Part shown: piece after piece, positions 33,301-42,300 of the stretch
Layout of the letters: every line of letters starts with the position of its first letter
Position numbering within the stretch: the stretch's first letter is position 1
Source: Bacteroidota bacterium
Lineage (GTDB): Bacteria; Bacteroidota; Bacteroidia; Chitinophagales; Chitinophagaceae
NCBI GenBank assembly: GCA_013288445.1
Contig: JABDBX010000009.1
Coordinates: 1 to 44,893 of the forward strand
Direction of reading: 5' to 3'
Length of the DNA: 44,893 nt
Notes under the pieces: generated by a model
Databases searched by the model: none
The model's input: only the letters and a program-made list of their open reading frames with translations
What the model was told of the DNA's origin: nothing
Program-made: the position numbers and the translations under genes

Positions 33301-33332
33301 AAGCCCTTCCGGTAATTCCGGGAGGGCTTTTT
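33301..33332 (+). terminator. Rho-independent terminator
   Basis: AAGCCCTTCCGG - TAATT - CCGGGAGGGCTTTTT makes a long GC-rich stem followed by T residues on the + strand. With R element B removed it would lie about 18 bases after the Cys-rich gene 2. It ends at the stop codon of the convergent gene 33331-33540 and could serve both strands. Confidence 0.85.
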
Positions 33333-33540
33333 ATAAATCCCGCCACGCCCCATCTTCTTCGGTTGCTAACCAATCTTTCACTAAAACGTTTTCTGATGCA
33401 AAGTGAGTAACAGGTTTGTCCATATCCAAAACTGTTTCTTCGATAGTAAAAGCAATAACCTCTACCTTCTTGCCCACAAAATTCTGCGAATCGCTAATAG
33501 ATATGCTGTTCTTATCCGGAGTGATTATTGTGCGAACCAT
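33331..33540 (-). CDS. Small antitoxin-like protein (AbrB/VapB-like)
   Basis: A 69-aa protein: 'MVRTIITPDKNSISISDSQNFVGKKVEVIAFTIEE' followed by a linker and 'HFASENVLVKDWLATEEDGAWRDL'. The N-terminal strand pattern ('P..N.I.I..p..fvGK.vEV') is seen in many small Bacteroidota proteins that act as antitoxin partners, and the 'VLVKDWLxxEEDxAWxDL' tail is typical there. No PIN, RelE or HigB gene follows on this strand. Assignment is by pattern only. Confidence 0.55.
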   Translation of the reverse strand: MVRTIITPDKNSISISDSQNFVGKKVEVIAFTIEETVLDMDKPVTHFASENVLVKDWLATEEDGAWRDL

Positions 33541-33548
33541 GATATTAG

Positions 33549-33556
33549 CAAATTTA
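33549..33556 (-). promoter_or_regulatory. -7 box TAAATTTG upstream of 33331-33540
   Basis: The minus strand reads TAAATTTG eight bases before the ATG at 33540, an exact TAnnTTTG match; the transcript would be almost leaderless. Confidence 0.35.
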
Positions 33557-33645
33557 CGGCTTTTTCGGTGAAATCACTCTTTCATATTTCCTCCTTTTTT
33601 CAACTGTTTAGGTAATATTTTCTGACAGATAGAAATTATTTCGGC

Positions 33646-33653
33646 TAAATTTG
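33646..33653 (+). promoter_or_regulatory. -7 box TAAATTTG upstream of 33674-33928
   Basis: TAAATTTG lies 20 bases before the ATG at 33674 and matches the Bacteroidota -7 box. It forms a divergent pair with the box at 33549-33556, about 90 bases away. Confidence 0.4.
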
Positions 33654-33673
33654 TACCAATAAAAATCTGGTAT

Positions 33674-33928
33674 ATGGGAGCAGTAAAAGCGTTGGATAAA
33701 GAGATAAACCATTATTTGGATCATCTAAATACACACCAAAAGGAAGTGGTATTGAGTGTTGTTAATACATTTGCTCAGGAAGAAACTGATTGGTGGGATA
33801 CAGTAGAGGCGTCGGCGAAAGAATCGATAGAAAGAGGACTTATGCAAGCCGATGCAGGAGAAGTGCGGCCACATGAAGAGGTAATGAAAAAATATAAAAA
33901 ATGGCTGTCAAATGAACATACCAACTAA
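33674..33928 (+). CDS. Small antitoxin-like protein
   Basis: An 84-aa protein with an N-terminal helical part 'LDKEINHYLDHLNTHQKEVVLSVVNTFAQEE' and a C-terminus 'SIERGLMQADAGEVRPHEEVMKKYKKWL' that is the standard ending of RelB/ParD-like antitoxins in Bacteroidota ('qad.GevhpheEVMkkykkWL'). The toxin that should follow is missing: its stop overlaps by 4 bases the convergent end of the HAD phosphatase gene. It is therefore another orphan antitoxin. Confidence 0.65.
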   Translation: MGAVKALDKEINHYLDHLNTHQKEVVLSVVNTFAQEETDWWDTVEASAKESIERGLMQADAGEVRPHEEVMKKYKKWLSNEHTN

Positions 33929-34623
33929 AATATCCTCATCAGCTCTTCGAGGTGCGTTATCTCATAAGTAGGCTTGCGGTTATGCTTTACACCAAACGGG
34001 TTGTAATAGACGGTATCCCAGCCTGCATTTATCGCGCCTAAGATATCCACGTCTATTGCGTCTCCTATCATTATACTCTCTTCTGCTACAGCATTGGCTG
34101 CCTTCAGCGCATAGGCAAATATATCGGGATGGGGCTTCATGCTGTTGCTTCTTTCCGAGGTGATGAGCATGTTGAAATAGCGGGCGATGCCTGAATACTG
34201 TAGTTTGAGCCGCTGCGTAGTCTCGAAGCCGTTAGTGATGAGGTGTATGTCGTAGCGGCCTTTGCAATGCTCCAGTATTTCTTTGGCGTGGGGAACAAGC
34301 AACGTTTGTGTAGGCAGTATTTCTAAGTAGGCAATACTGAGCTCATGGGCCAGGGAAGTATCGGCTACCTTAAAATCAAGGAGCATAAGCCACATACGCT
34401 TCCAGCGCAGTTCATCGCGCTTTATAAAACCCTTCCGGTAGCGCTCCCAAAGCCGGTCGTTATGGTAAGTATATGCCTTGAATAGTGCATCGAAATCAAG
34501 TATGCCACGGTCTTTCAGGTTGTATTCGTCATACAATGTCTTTAACGATGCGGCAGAGTTCTTATCGAAGTCCCAAAGGGTATGATCGAGGTCGAAGAAA
34601 AGATGTTTGTATGATTTAGGCAT
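33925..34623 (-). CDS. YjjG-like HAD pyrimidine nucleotidase
   Basis: I take the Met at 34623 (MPKSYKHLFFDLDHTLWD) as start, 232 aa; the longer ORF includes the inverted repeat at 34.7 kb and is not coding. HAD motif I is 'FFDLDHTLWD' (Asp nucleophile and acid), motif II 'LITNGFETTQRLKL', motif III Lys in 'RSNSMKPHPDIF', motif IV 'IMIGDAIDVDILGA'. 'TNGFETTQRLKLQYSGI' is characteristic of the YjjG subgroup, which cleaves non-canonical pyrimidine monophosphates as house cleaning. A small helical cap is present. Confidence 0.88.
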   Translation of the reverse strand: MPKSYKHLFFDLDHTLWDFDKNSAASLKTLYDEYNLKDRGILDFDALFKAYTYHNDRLWERYRKGFIKRDELRWKRMWLMLLDFKVADTSLAHELSIAYLEILPTQTLLVPHAKEILEHCKGRYDIHLITNGFETTQRLKLQYSGIARYFNMLITSERSNSMKPHPDIFAYALKAANAVAEESIMIGDAIDVDILGAINAGWDTVYYNPFGVKHNRKPTYEITHLEELMRIF

Positions 34624-34688
34624 GTAGCAGTATGTAACCGGTAAAGGCGTTTTTCGGATTACTGCAAATATAAAGCTATGGATTGCAT

Positions 34689-34721
34689 AGTTGTGCCACA
34701 CTTTTGAAGTGTGGCACAACT
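34689..34721. repeat. Perfect 15-bp inverted repeat
   Basis: AGTTGTGCCACACTT and its exact reverse complement are separated by TTG. It lies in the divergent gap between the HAD gene and Cys-rich gene 3, with no T run, so it could be a regulator site, a cruciform, or a solo palindromic repeat rather than a terminator. Confidence 0.8.
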
Positions 34722-34768
34722 GGATGGTTAAGTTTTGATTTTTAACACTGACATTATATTATTTCCCC

Positions 34769-34776
34769 TATATTTG
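34769..34776 (+). promoter_or_regulatory. -7 box TATATTTG upstream of Cys-rich gene 3
   Basis: TATATTTG matches TAnnTTTG and lies 29 bases before the ATG at 34806, leaving a leader of about 20 bases with a GGAAC ribosome-site-like sequence. Confidence 0.45.
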
Positions 34777-34805
34777 TGGCTTAATCCTTACAAAAAACTG
34801 GAACA

Positions 34806-34994
34806 ATGAAAAAACTCACGTTATTATTGGTAGCTGCCGTTATGTTATCTGGCGGCGCTTTTGCACAGGAAAAAGCTTGTTGCAAAAAAGGCGCACATTG
34901 CACAAAAGCTTGCTGCAAAGACAAGAAAGGCAGCAAAGAATGTGCAAAAGACAGCAAGTCGGCCAAGACAGAAACTCCAAAGAAAACTTCGTAA
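34806..34994 (+). CDS. Small exported Cys-rich protein 3
   Basis: A 62-aa protein with a clear signal peptide 'MKKLTLLLVAAVMLSGGAFA' cut after AFA, then 'QEKACCKKGAHCTKACCKDKKGSKECAKDSKSAK': two CC pairs, further single Cys and many Lys. Composition suggests a small periplasmic metal or thiol protein; no family is recognised. It has its own -7 box and a strong terminator after it, so it is a single-gene transcript. It shares the signal-plus-Cys layout, but not sequence, with the proteins at 32437 and 32849. Confidence 0.65.
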   Translation: MKKLTLLLVAAVMLSGGAFAQEKACCKKGAHCTKACCKDKKGSKECAKDSKSAKTETPKKTS

Positions 34995-35019
34995 CCAGTT
35001 AATTTCTTTGCACAGAATG

Positions 35020-35044
35020 AGCCGGCCATTTGGTCGGCTTTTTT
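35020..35044 (+). terminator. Rho-independent terminator after Cys-rich gene 3
   Basis: AGCCGGCC - ATTT - GGTCGGCT is an 8-bp stem with one G-U pair and is followed directly by TTTTT. It lies 26 bases after the stop codon. Confidence 0.88.
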
Positions 35045-35111
35045 GTGACGGAAAATAAAAAAGAAATACCTTGTGTTAAGTGGATTATATAAATTTCTAT
35101 AGTTTTCAATC

Positions 35112-36692
35112 ATGCGGATAAATAAAGTACAGCTAAAGAATTTTAAGCGGTTTACTGACCTGACATTAGACAACATACCGTCTGATGCTAAGTTAGTGCT
35201 GTTGATTGGCGCCAATGGCAGCGGGAAGTCGAGCGTGTTTGATGGGTTTCGTTATATCGCTTCTTCTGAAAATCGAGAAACATTACGTGACTATTATAGA
35301 AAAAAAAAGGATGAAGAGATAGATTTTATAATTGACTTTGATGGTGGCGACAGTAAAGTTCCTCCGTTTTTTAATAAGTTAATTGGCAGGAGTAGCATCC
35401 GTATATTACCGCAATTGCACAATGGTGGAGATCCGTCAAAGATTGATAATGACCGGGATAGCCCTACCACGTTTATAGAGCATGATAACCGCTTTATTAA
35501 TGACGTTGCCAGCTACATACAAGATGTTGATAATGCGCTACGCGCCCCTGTATTCAGCGGGAAGTCTGCCGACACACTAAAGATATTCCAGGATTTTATA
35601 CGCCCACTTAATGCATCATTACTGAATATTTTTGGCGGCGATGAGACAACAACTATCCAGCTTGCTGAATTTCAGAATGCATCGCCGGTTAGTAACATGC
35701 AGCTGATTTTCAGGAAAGGCGAATCGCGTATTGAATATGATGTGTTAAGCCATGGTGAAAAGCAGGTCGTAATTCTGTTGCTTAATTTTGTTGTTCGTCG
35801 CGAGCAGTATGAGAATGCCATCATTTTCATAGACGAAATGGATTGCCACTTAAATACCGCTTTGCAATCAACATTGCTGGACGAAATAGTTACGAAATGG
35901 ATACCAGATTCATCGCAGCTATGGACGGCATCTCATGCGCTTGGCTTTATTGATTATGCCAGGAAAAGTGAACGGGCTGTGATTCTTGACTTTGACAACC
36001 TGAATTTTGATTTGCCCCAGGTAATACAACCTCAACCAGATGAAAACCTTGATGTTTATGAAATAGCAATCCCAAAAGAAACAATGACTGCTATTTTATC
36101 TGGTAAGAAGATGGTTGTTACAGAGAATAAGAATAGTGGGTTGTATAATTATGCGTTGGGTGAGAAAAGCTATTTGTTCCTGCCAGCAAGTAATAACCGT
36201 GAAGTTTTTTTGACCGTTAAGGAACAAAAGCATCTAATGGGATTGCGGGATAGAGATTATCTCCGAAACGATGAAATTGAAGCCATTAAGAGGAAGTTTC
36301 CTAACCTGAAAATTTTACGGTATTATACGTTTGAGAACTATTTATTTCATCCCGATAATTTAGCGGAAATGCAATGGGAGGGATTTGATATCGAATGGTA
36401 CAAAAACGAAATTATCACTCAGAAAAAGGGGCACCTTTTAAAACTGATTGCAGGCATCGGTACTGCCAGAACAACCTATGTAGAATTTAAAGAAGAGGGT
36501 ATTAAAAACGATGGTGTGTTATCCGAATTTCTCATTGCTTTGGAAAGCAATGAATTTGAAGTGTTTTATCCGTTTTTTAACATGAAGAATTATTTCGACA
36601 AAAGTGTACTCAACAAATATCATTACCAGCAGAAAGATCTCGTAAAAACAACCTGGTTTAAGCAGCAAATACAGTCTATACTTGACGCTTAA
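35112..36692 (+). CDS. AAA ATPase fused to a DUF4435/TOPRIM-like domain (PARIS-like)
   Basis: A 526-aa protein in two parts. Residues 1-300 are a SMC/ABC-like ATPase: 'MRINKVQLKNFKRF', Walker A 'GANGSGKSS' (33-41), signature-like 'LSHGEKQVVILLLNF' (212-226), Walker B 'AIIFIDEMDCHLN' (236-248), switch His in 'WTASHALGF'. Residues 320-526 resemble DUF4435: 'KKMVVTENKNSGLYNYAL' (Glu338), 'MGLRDRDYLRNDEI' (Asp380, Asp382) and 'RYYTFENYLFHPDNL'. AriA plus AriB of the PARIS anti-phage system have this pair of domains, and fused versions are known. It stands alone between two terminators, as expected of a defence cassette. Assignment is by motif only; OLD-like nucleases are the alternative. Confidence 0.72.
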   Translation: MRINKVQLKNFKRFTDLTLDNIPSDAKLVLLIGANGSGKSSVFDGFRYIASSENRETLRDYYRKKKDEEIDFIIDFDGGDSKVPPFFNKLIGRSSIRILPQLHNGGDPSKIDNDRDSPTTFIEHDNRFINDVASYIQDVDNALRAPVFSGKSADTLKIFQDFIRPLNASLLNIFGGDETTTIQLAEFQNASPVSNMQLIFRKGESRIEYDVLSHGEKQVVILLLNFVVRREQYENAIIFIDEMDCHLNTALQSTLLDEIVTKWIPDSSQLWTASHALGFIDYARKSERAVILDFDNLNFDLPQVIQPQPDENLDVYEIAIPKETMTAILSGKKMVVTENKNSGLYNYALGEKSYLFLPASNNREVFLTVKEQKHLMGLRDRDYLRNDEIEAIKRKFPNLKILRYYTFENYLFHPDNLAEMQWEGFDIEWYKNEIITQKKGHLLKLIAGIGTARTTYVEFKEEGIKNDGVLSEFLIALESNEFEVFYPFFNMKNYFDKSVLNKYHYQQKDLVKTTWFKQQIQSILDA

Positions 36693-36700
36693 ATAAAAAT

Positions 36701-36736
36701 GCCCCCGGCATGACCACACAAAAATCATCCGGGGGC
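36701..36736 (-). terminator. Terminator hairpin between convergent genes
   Basis: GCCCCCGGcAT pairs with ATCCGGGGGC across a 15-base loop. The minus-strand side is followed by a T-rich stretch (CATTTTTATTT), so it best serves the TonB receptor gene, and may also stop the ATPase gene. Confidence 0.75.
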
Positions 36737-36803
36737 GGGTGCTGCAACAGATACAGCTTCATTTGCTATTTATTTATAGGCGGGAAGTGTTTATGATTGT
36801 CAC

Positions 36804-39245
36804 TTATGCTCCCTGGTCTTTGGCGCGTTTCTTCTCATCTTCTGCGCCGCCGCTATGTTTATGAACAGGGGCCACTGTCTTTTTTCCAAAATGGTAGGTG
36901 AGCGATATTGTTTCTTGCCGGGTATCATGCACCGCTACAAACACCTCTGTGTAATTGGTGAAATAAGAAGATCCGCTTTCACTGCCATGCCAGAAAATAT
37001 CGTTTGCACTAAAACGGATGGTAAGCCGTTTCTCAAACAAGTTCTTTTGTATCCCCACATTGAACATGGAAATGGGAGTGAGGTTGAGAAAGCCATATAC
37101 CTGTGCTGCCTGGTAAAACACCGTCAACTCTGCCGACCAGTCTTTGGGCAGGGTGAATTTGTTGCTCGTGTTAATATCGCAAGTGGGCTGGCCTTTGTCT
37201 AAGTTTGTATTGGAAAGATTGCCCTGGTAGCGTGCATAATAAGCATTGAAGTTGGTAACATTCGTCCACCATTTATAAAAGGGTATGGTGTATGCTCCAC
37301 TAATGCCGACGTAACTCATGGTGGCAAGGTTATCCTTGGTCTGTATCGTTACCCTGTCTTGTGTGGTGCTGGGCTTTATTACCTCGGTTATTACATCGCT
37401 GGTAACGCTATAGGAAAGGGTAGTAATGAACCGCTGCTTAAACGTATGAGACAACTCGGCAGCATAGGTAAGCGCGGGGTTCAGGTATGGATTCCCTTGT
37501 TTATTGGTACTTGGATCAACGAAGAATTTGTAGGGGTTCAGATCGTTATAGTCTGGCCGCTCTATGCGCCTGCTTAGCGTAATGCCGAGGTCGTTATCCT
37601 TGTTCACATGGTCCTGTACGGCAAAGCTGGGGAAAAGCTGCACATAGTTCCTGTCAAAAGTTTCGCCGGTTATTTTCTCATCGCCGGTAACCGCAGTCTG
37701 CTCTGCACGGAGGCCGGCCTGCGCACTCCATTTTTTCCATTCCTTACTGCCGTTAACATACAGTGCATTGATGAGCTCGGTGTAAATGAAATGATCGCTA
37801 TTCGTAGGGTCATATACGTTGCCACCATTGCTCCTGTTGTAAAAATCCGGCTCATTATCTGCTGTTACATAGCTTGACTTCATGCCCGCTTCCAGGCGTG
37901 CGCCATTCTTTAGCGGGTTGGTATAATCTGCTTTAAACGACCGGATCTGGGTGACCCCTGCAATATCTCCATGAAGTATGTAATCGGGGTTCAGCGGTGA
38001 GCCATCAAGCGCAATATAGTTGGTTGTAAAGTCCTGCGTGTTTGTGTTCCAGTAGCGGGCATAATCTACATCGGCTGTCAGCTCTTTGCCCGAGGTATCA
38101 AAGGTGTGCTTGAAATGAAGATTCGGAGCATAATTATTCCAGTTGCCTGATGAGGTATTGTGTGTGGCAAAATAAGACTGGATATTATTATCCTGGTCAA
38201 AAACATTGGCGAAATAGTATCCTTTTGTACCCAGGTGAAAGTTTTCGCCGCTTACTGCCATCCCCACGCTCGTTTTAGAAGAAATATCATAGTCCGCGCC
38301 AATCGTTGCAATATTGGTATGAAAGGTGAGTGTGGAATAATTATCCTGCACGTATGCACCATTGAAAACACCATTGGTGTAGTATTTCCTGTCCCAGTCC
38401 ACGTGGCTAAAACCTTCGCGGTAGTTGGCATTATAGCTGGCATAAACATTCAATTTCTTTTCCCGGTAGTTGAGACTAAACCCTGCATTTTCTTTTGGGT
38501 AAATGCCCTGTCCATAGCTTCCGTTAACGCTGCCGTTCCAACCCATTGCCTTGTCTTTTTTCGTTTTTATGTTTATGATACCAGCAGTTCCGGCGGCATC
38601 GTATTTTGCAGAGGGGTTGGAAATGATCTCTATTTTATCCACTGAGTTGGTGGGCATACTCTTTAGCATATTTGCCAGGTCTGCAGCAGATACGGGTACT
38701 ATCCGGCCATCTATCATTATGTTCACACCTTGCTTCCCTTTCAGGCTTATGTTGTCGTTCTGGTCCACAGTTACCCCCGGTGACCGGGCCAGCACATCTA
38801 ATACAGACGAGCCTGCGCTCACTAAGCTGTTCTCTACATTTACCACAAGTTTGTCGGCATGTACTTCCACAAAAGGCACCTGGGCGGTAACTTTTACTTC
38901 TTTCAGATCAGTAGCGCTTTGATGCAGAGTTATATCGGGCAATGCGACTGCATCGTCATTGACTATCACTTTATTTGAACCATAAGTTTGATAGCCTATC
39001 AGCAACGCCTTTACAAAATAATTGCCATTTGCAACAGGGGTTAGCTGAAACTCACCCTTTTCGTCAGTCAGTTCTGTTTTTACCACGGCAGAATCGCCGT
39101 ATCCAAACAGCACTATGCTGGCAAAGCTTACGGGCTTGCCGCCTTCATCTAAAACCCTGCCGGATATAGCGCCAGTGCGGGCTAAGAGGTTACTGGAACT
39201 GAAACAAAACAAGATAAACACGGGTACTATTAAACAGTATCTCAT
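36804..39245 (-). CDS. TonB-linked outer-membrane beta-barrel receptor
   Basis: An 813-aa outer-membrane protein of the Bacteroidota OMP_b-brl_3 group. After a signal peptide ('LIVPVFILFCFSSSNLLA') comes a carboxypeptidase-D-like Ig domain ('GAISGRVLDEGGKPVSFASIVLF...YFVKALLIGYQ'), then a TonB-dependent plug ('NSLVSAGSSVLDVLARSPGVTVDQNDNISLKGKQGVNIMIDGRIV', 'VDKIEIISNPSAKYDAAGTAGIINIKTKK') and a long beta-barrel. 'TRIERPDYNDLNPYKFFVDPSTNKQGNPYLNPALT' is typical of this group. The ligand is unknown and no SusD gene is adjacent, so it is not a classic polysaccharide-utilisation pair. Confidence 0.92.
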   Translation of the reverse strand: MRYCLIVPVFILFCFSSSNLLARTGAISGRVLDEGGKPVSFASIVLFGYGDSAVVKTELTDEKGEFQLTPVANGNYFVKALLIGYQTYGSNKVIVNDDAVALPDITLHQSATDLKEVKVTAQVPFVEVHADKLVVNVENSLVSAGSSVLDVLARSPGVTVDQNDNISLKGKQGVNIMIDGRIVPVSAADLANMLKSMPTNSVDKIEIISNPSAKYDAAGTAGIINIKTKKDKAMGWNGSVNGSYGQGIYPKENAGFSLNYREKKLNVYASYNANYREGFSHVDWDRKYYTNGVFNGAYVQDNYSTLTFHTNIATIGADYDISSKTSVGMAVSGENFHLGTKGYYFANVFDQDNNIQSYFATHNTSSGNWNNYAPNLHFKHTFDTSGKELTADVDYARYWNTNTQDFTTNYIALDGSPLNPDYILHGDIAGVTQIRSFKADYTNPLKNGARLEAGMKSSYVTADNEPDFYNRSNGGNVYDPTNSDHFIYTELINALYVNGSKEWKKWSAQAGLRAEQTAVTGDEKITGETFDRNYVQLFPSFAVQDHVNKDNDLGITLSRRIERPDYNDLNPYKFFVDPSTNKQGNPYLNPALTYAAELSHTFKQRFITTLSYSVTSDVITEVIKPSTTQDRVTIQTKDNLATMSYVGISGAYTIPFYKWWTNVTNFNAYYARYQGNLSNTNLDKGQPTCDINTSNKFTLPKDWSAELTVFYQAAQVYGFLNLTPISMFNVGIQKNLFEKRLTIRFSANDIFWHGSESGSSYFTNYTEVFVAVHDTRQETISLTYHFGKKTVAPVHKHSGGAEDEKKRAKDQGA

Positions 39246-39264
39246 AACCGGGTGATTGACTTAC

Positions 39265-39272
39265 CAAATGTA
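39265..39272 (-). promoter_or_regulatory. -7 box TACATTTG upstream of the TonB receptor
   Basis: The minus strand reads TACATTTG 19 bases before the ATG at 39245, an exact TAnnTTTG match, in the 142-base gap shared with the divergent sensor kinase gene. Confidence 0.4.
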
Positions 39273-39387
39273 TCTGTGAATACCAGAGCCATATTCCCCC
39301 AACGCGGGTGATTTGCAAAAGGCTAACAGAAAAATGAACAATGGGATTACGCTATAACGGCTTTAAGCGTTAATTTCACAAAGGATT

Positions 39388-42300
39388 ATGGCGCACACTG
39401 GGCATAATAAGACGTGGCTTTGTAGCCTTAGGAGTATAGCTCTTGCGGCAGTGTGCCTTTTCTTTACAGTGGTAGCTCATGCCCAGCGTTATCCTTTTCA
39501 TAACCTGAGCGTTGATGATGGCCTGGTGCAGTCGCAGGCTACCTGCCTGGCCCAGGATAAAATGGGCAACTTATGGATAGGCACTTATGGTGGGCTTACA
39601 CGGTATGACGGGAAGAATTGTACCAACTATACCATTCGCAACGGTCTGCAGAGCAATGAAATATGGTCTGTGGCGGCAGATACCCTGGGGAATATATGGG
39701 TTGGAGGCCCAACCGGAATATCTTGTTTTAACGGCAAATCGTTTACCCATTTCCCAAGGCAGCAACCCACTATGCGTGTACTCAACAATACGCAGCAAAT
39801 GCAGGTAGTAGGAGATACGACATGGTGGAGAACCCAGGGCGATGTGTATTTTGTAACCAAGGGAAAGATAAAGTACTTTGTAACACCCGGTGATCCGGGT
39901 TTTGTCTCCTCCATCCTTGCCACGCAGGGTAGCCTGTGGGTAGCAAAAGAGGGAGCGCTTTATCATGTTCACAATAGCAAAACGGACTCGATTAGATTCC
40001 CTGTGCCGCCGGAACAGAAAGCGCCGAACGTGTACCGGATATTCCAGGACAAAGATGGGCAGGTATGGGTAACCACCAACTGGGGCTTGTATAAAATAGA
40101 AGGCGGCCATATTATGCCGGTGATGCTTAACAAAGAAGGCATCGCCATAACCCCTGTTATCTCTGCGATAACCCAGGACAAAACAGGCGCACTATGGCTG
40201 GGCACCAATAGCGGGGCAATCCGTATTTCAGGCAGCACCCAGCAATATTACAATAAGCGCAATGGCCTTACCGACAACTCTTTCTTCGATATGCTTACTG
40301 ATGCTGAGGGTAATGTATGGATGGCCTCTGACGGGCAAGGTGTTTTCAGGTTTTCGGGTACACAGTTCTCCGGGCTTGACGAAACAATGGGCCTGCCCAG
40401 CGCACAGATCATGTCTGTATCGGGCAACAAACGCGACTCACTTTTCTTAGGCACCTACGATGCCGGGCTGTATGTATTTAAGGATGGCAAGGTCGATCCG
40501 CTTACCTTTCCTTCAAACCCTGTGCCCACCATAACATCTATGTGCTATACCCACAAGGGTAAGCTATGGATAGGCACTAGAGGGCGGGGTTTGTGGTCAT
40601 ACAGCGACGAAGTTTTCCGGCAATATGCTGCGCCAGACAGGAACTTCCCGTCTAACTTTATTTACAGCGTTTATGAGGATAACTCCAACCGCCTATGGGT
40701 GGGCTTTGCCAATGGCGCTATGCTCTATGAACACGATAGTTTTAAAACCGTAGCTATAAAAAATGCGCCTGTGGTATCCTTTCTCACCATAGGGCAAGAC
40801 AGTGTTTTAATAGCTACCTACAATGGCCTGCGGCTGTATAATGCAAGCGTTGTCTCAGACTTTATTACAAACACGGTCATTGACAGCTACCATATACAAT
40901 GCTTCATTTTGAAAGATAGAGAATTGTGGATGGGCAGCAGTGACAATGGTGTGGTGCGTTATAATCTGCAAACAGGAAAAATGCTTTCCGTCAATAAAAA
41001 TAATGGCCTTCGTTCAGATTTTGTTTACAACATTGTAGCCGACAATGACGGGAATATATGGGTGGGTACCGGCTTCGGTATCCACAAGATAAAAACGGTT
41101 GCCGTGCAAGGCGGCACAGATGGTGCGCATGACGAGGCGCGTGTAACATTCTATGGGAAAGCACAGGGTATAACGGGCATGGAAAGCAATATGAATGCCG
41201 TGTTCAAGCTGCCCGACGGTAGCATATGGTTTGGAACTACCAATGGCGCTTTTCATTACCAGCCGCGTAATACCGTGGTTTCTCCCGCTCCTGCAAGCAT
41301 TGTGCTGCAATCTGTGAAGCTTACTGCAGAAAGCGGCATAGACCATAACTACTACGACAGCACAGATAACTGGTATGGCATACCCTACCATTTGCGCCTG
41401 CCGTATAAGAAAAACAACATAGCCTTTACCTTCCAGGCGATAACCCTCAGTGGTGCGCAACAGGTGCAGTACCGCTACCGGATGGATGGGCTGGAAACAC
41501 CGTGGTCCGAATGGGCTTCCACCAATTCGGTCACCTACTCGGCATTGCCGCCGGGCAAGTATGTGCTGCATGTGCAATGCCAGGTGGCCGAAGGGCAGAA
41601 CAACCCCGAGCTAACTTATGCCTTCGAGATCATTACGCCTTTCCAGAAAACAAAATGGTTCCGGTTTGCGGTGCTTATAGCCTGCCTGCTATCCGGCATA
41701 CTATTGCAATATATTGTGAACAGCCGCAAGCAACGGCGGCTGCGGCTGCTTGCAAAGCTGCGTGCAGAAGAACAAGGTAAAATACGCGTGCGTACCGCAG
41801 AAGATTTTCATGATGAGATAGGCAATAAGCTTACCCGCATAAATGTGCTCACCAGTGTGCTTAGAAATAAAATAACGCTTACACCTGACACCGCAAGAAT
41901 ATTAGACCAGATAGAAGACAATACCGGCCAGCTATATGGTGGCACGCGCGACATTCTATGGTCGTTGAAGCCGTCTAATGATAACCTCTACGAGATACTT
42001 CACCGCATTCGCGATTTTGCCACAGACCTGTTCCAGGATACGGATGTGAACTTTGTATTTACCGGAACGGACGAAAAATGGCGCAACTACCGCCTGCCAA
42101 TGGACATGAGCCGCAACCTGATAATGATTTTCAAAGAGGCGCTGAATAACAGCCTTAAATATTCGAAGGCAAAGAACGTATCGCTCGATGTCCATTTCAA
42201 AACAAAGGGCGTATTGCAGATGGTGCTGAAAGACGATGGCCAGGGGTTTGACATGCAGAATGTAAAGAAGGGCAATGGCATAAACAATATGCACATCCGC

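Noticed and set aside
34624-34719. N-terminal extension of the HAD phosphatase
   Set aside because: It would translate one arm of the perfect palindrome; HAD motif I follows directly after the Met at 34623.
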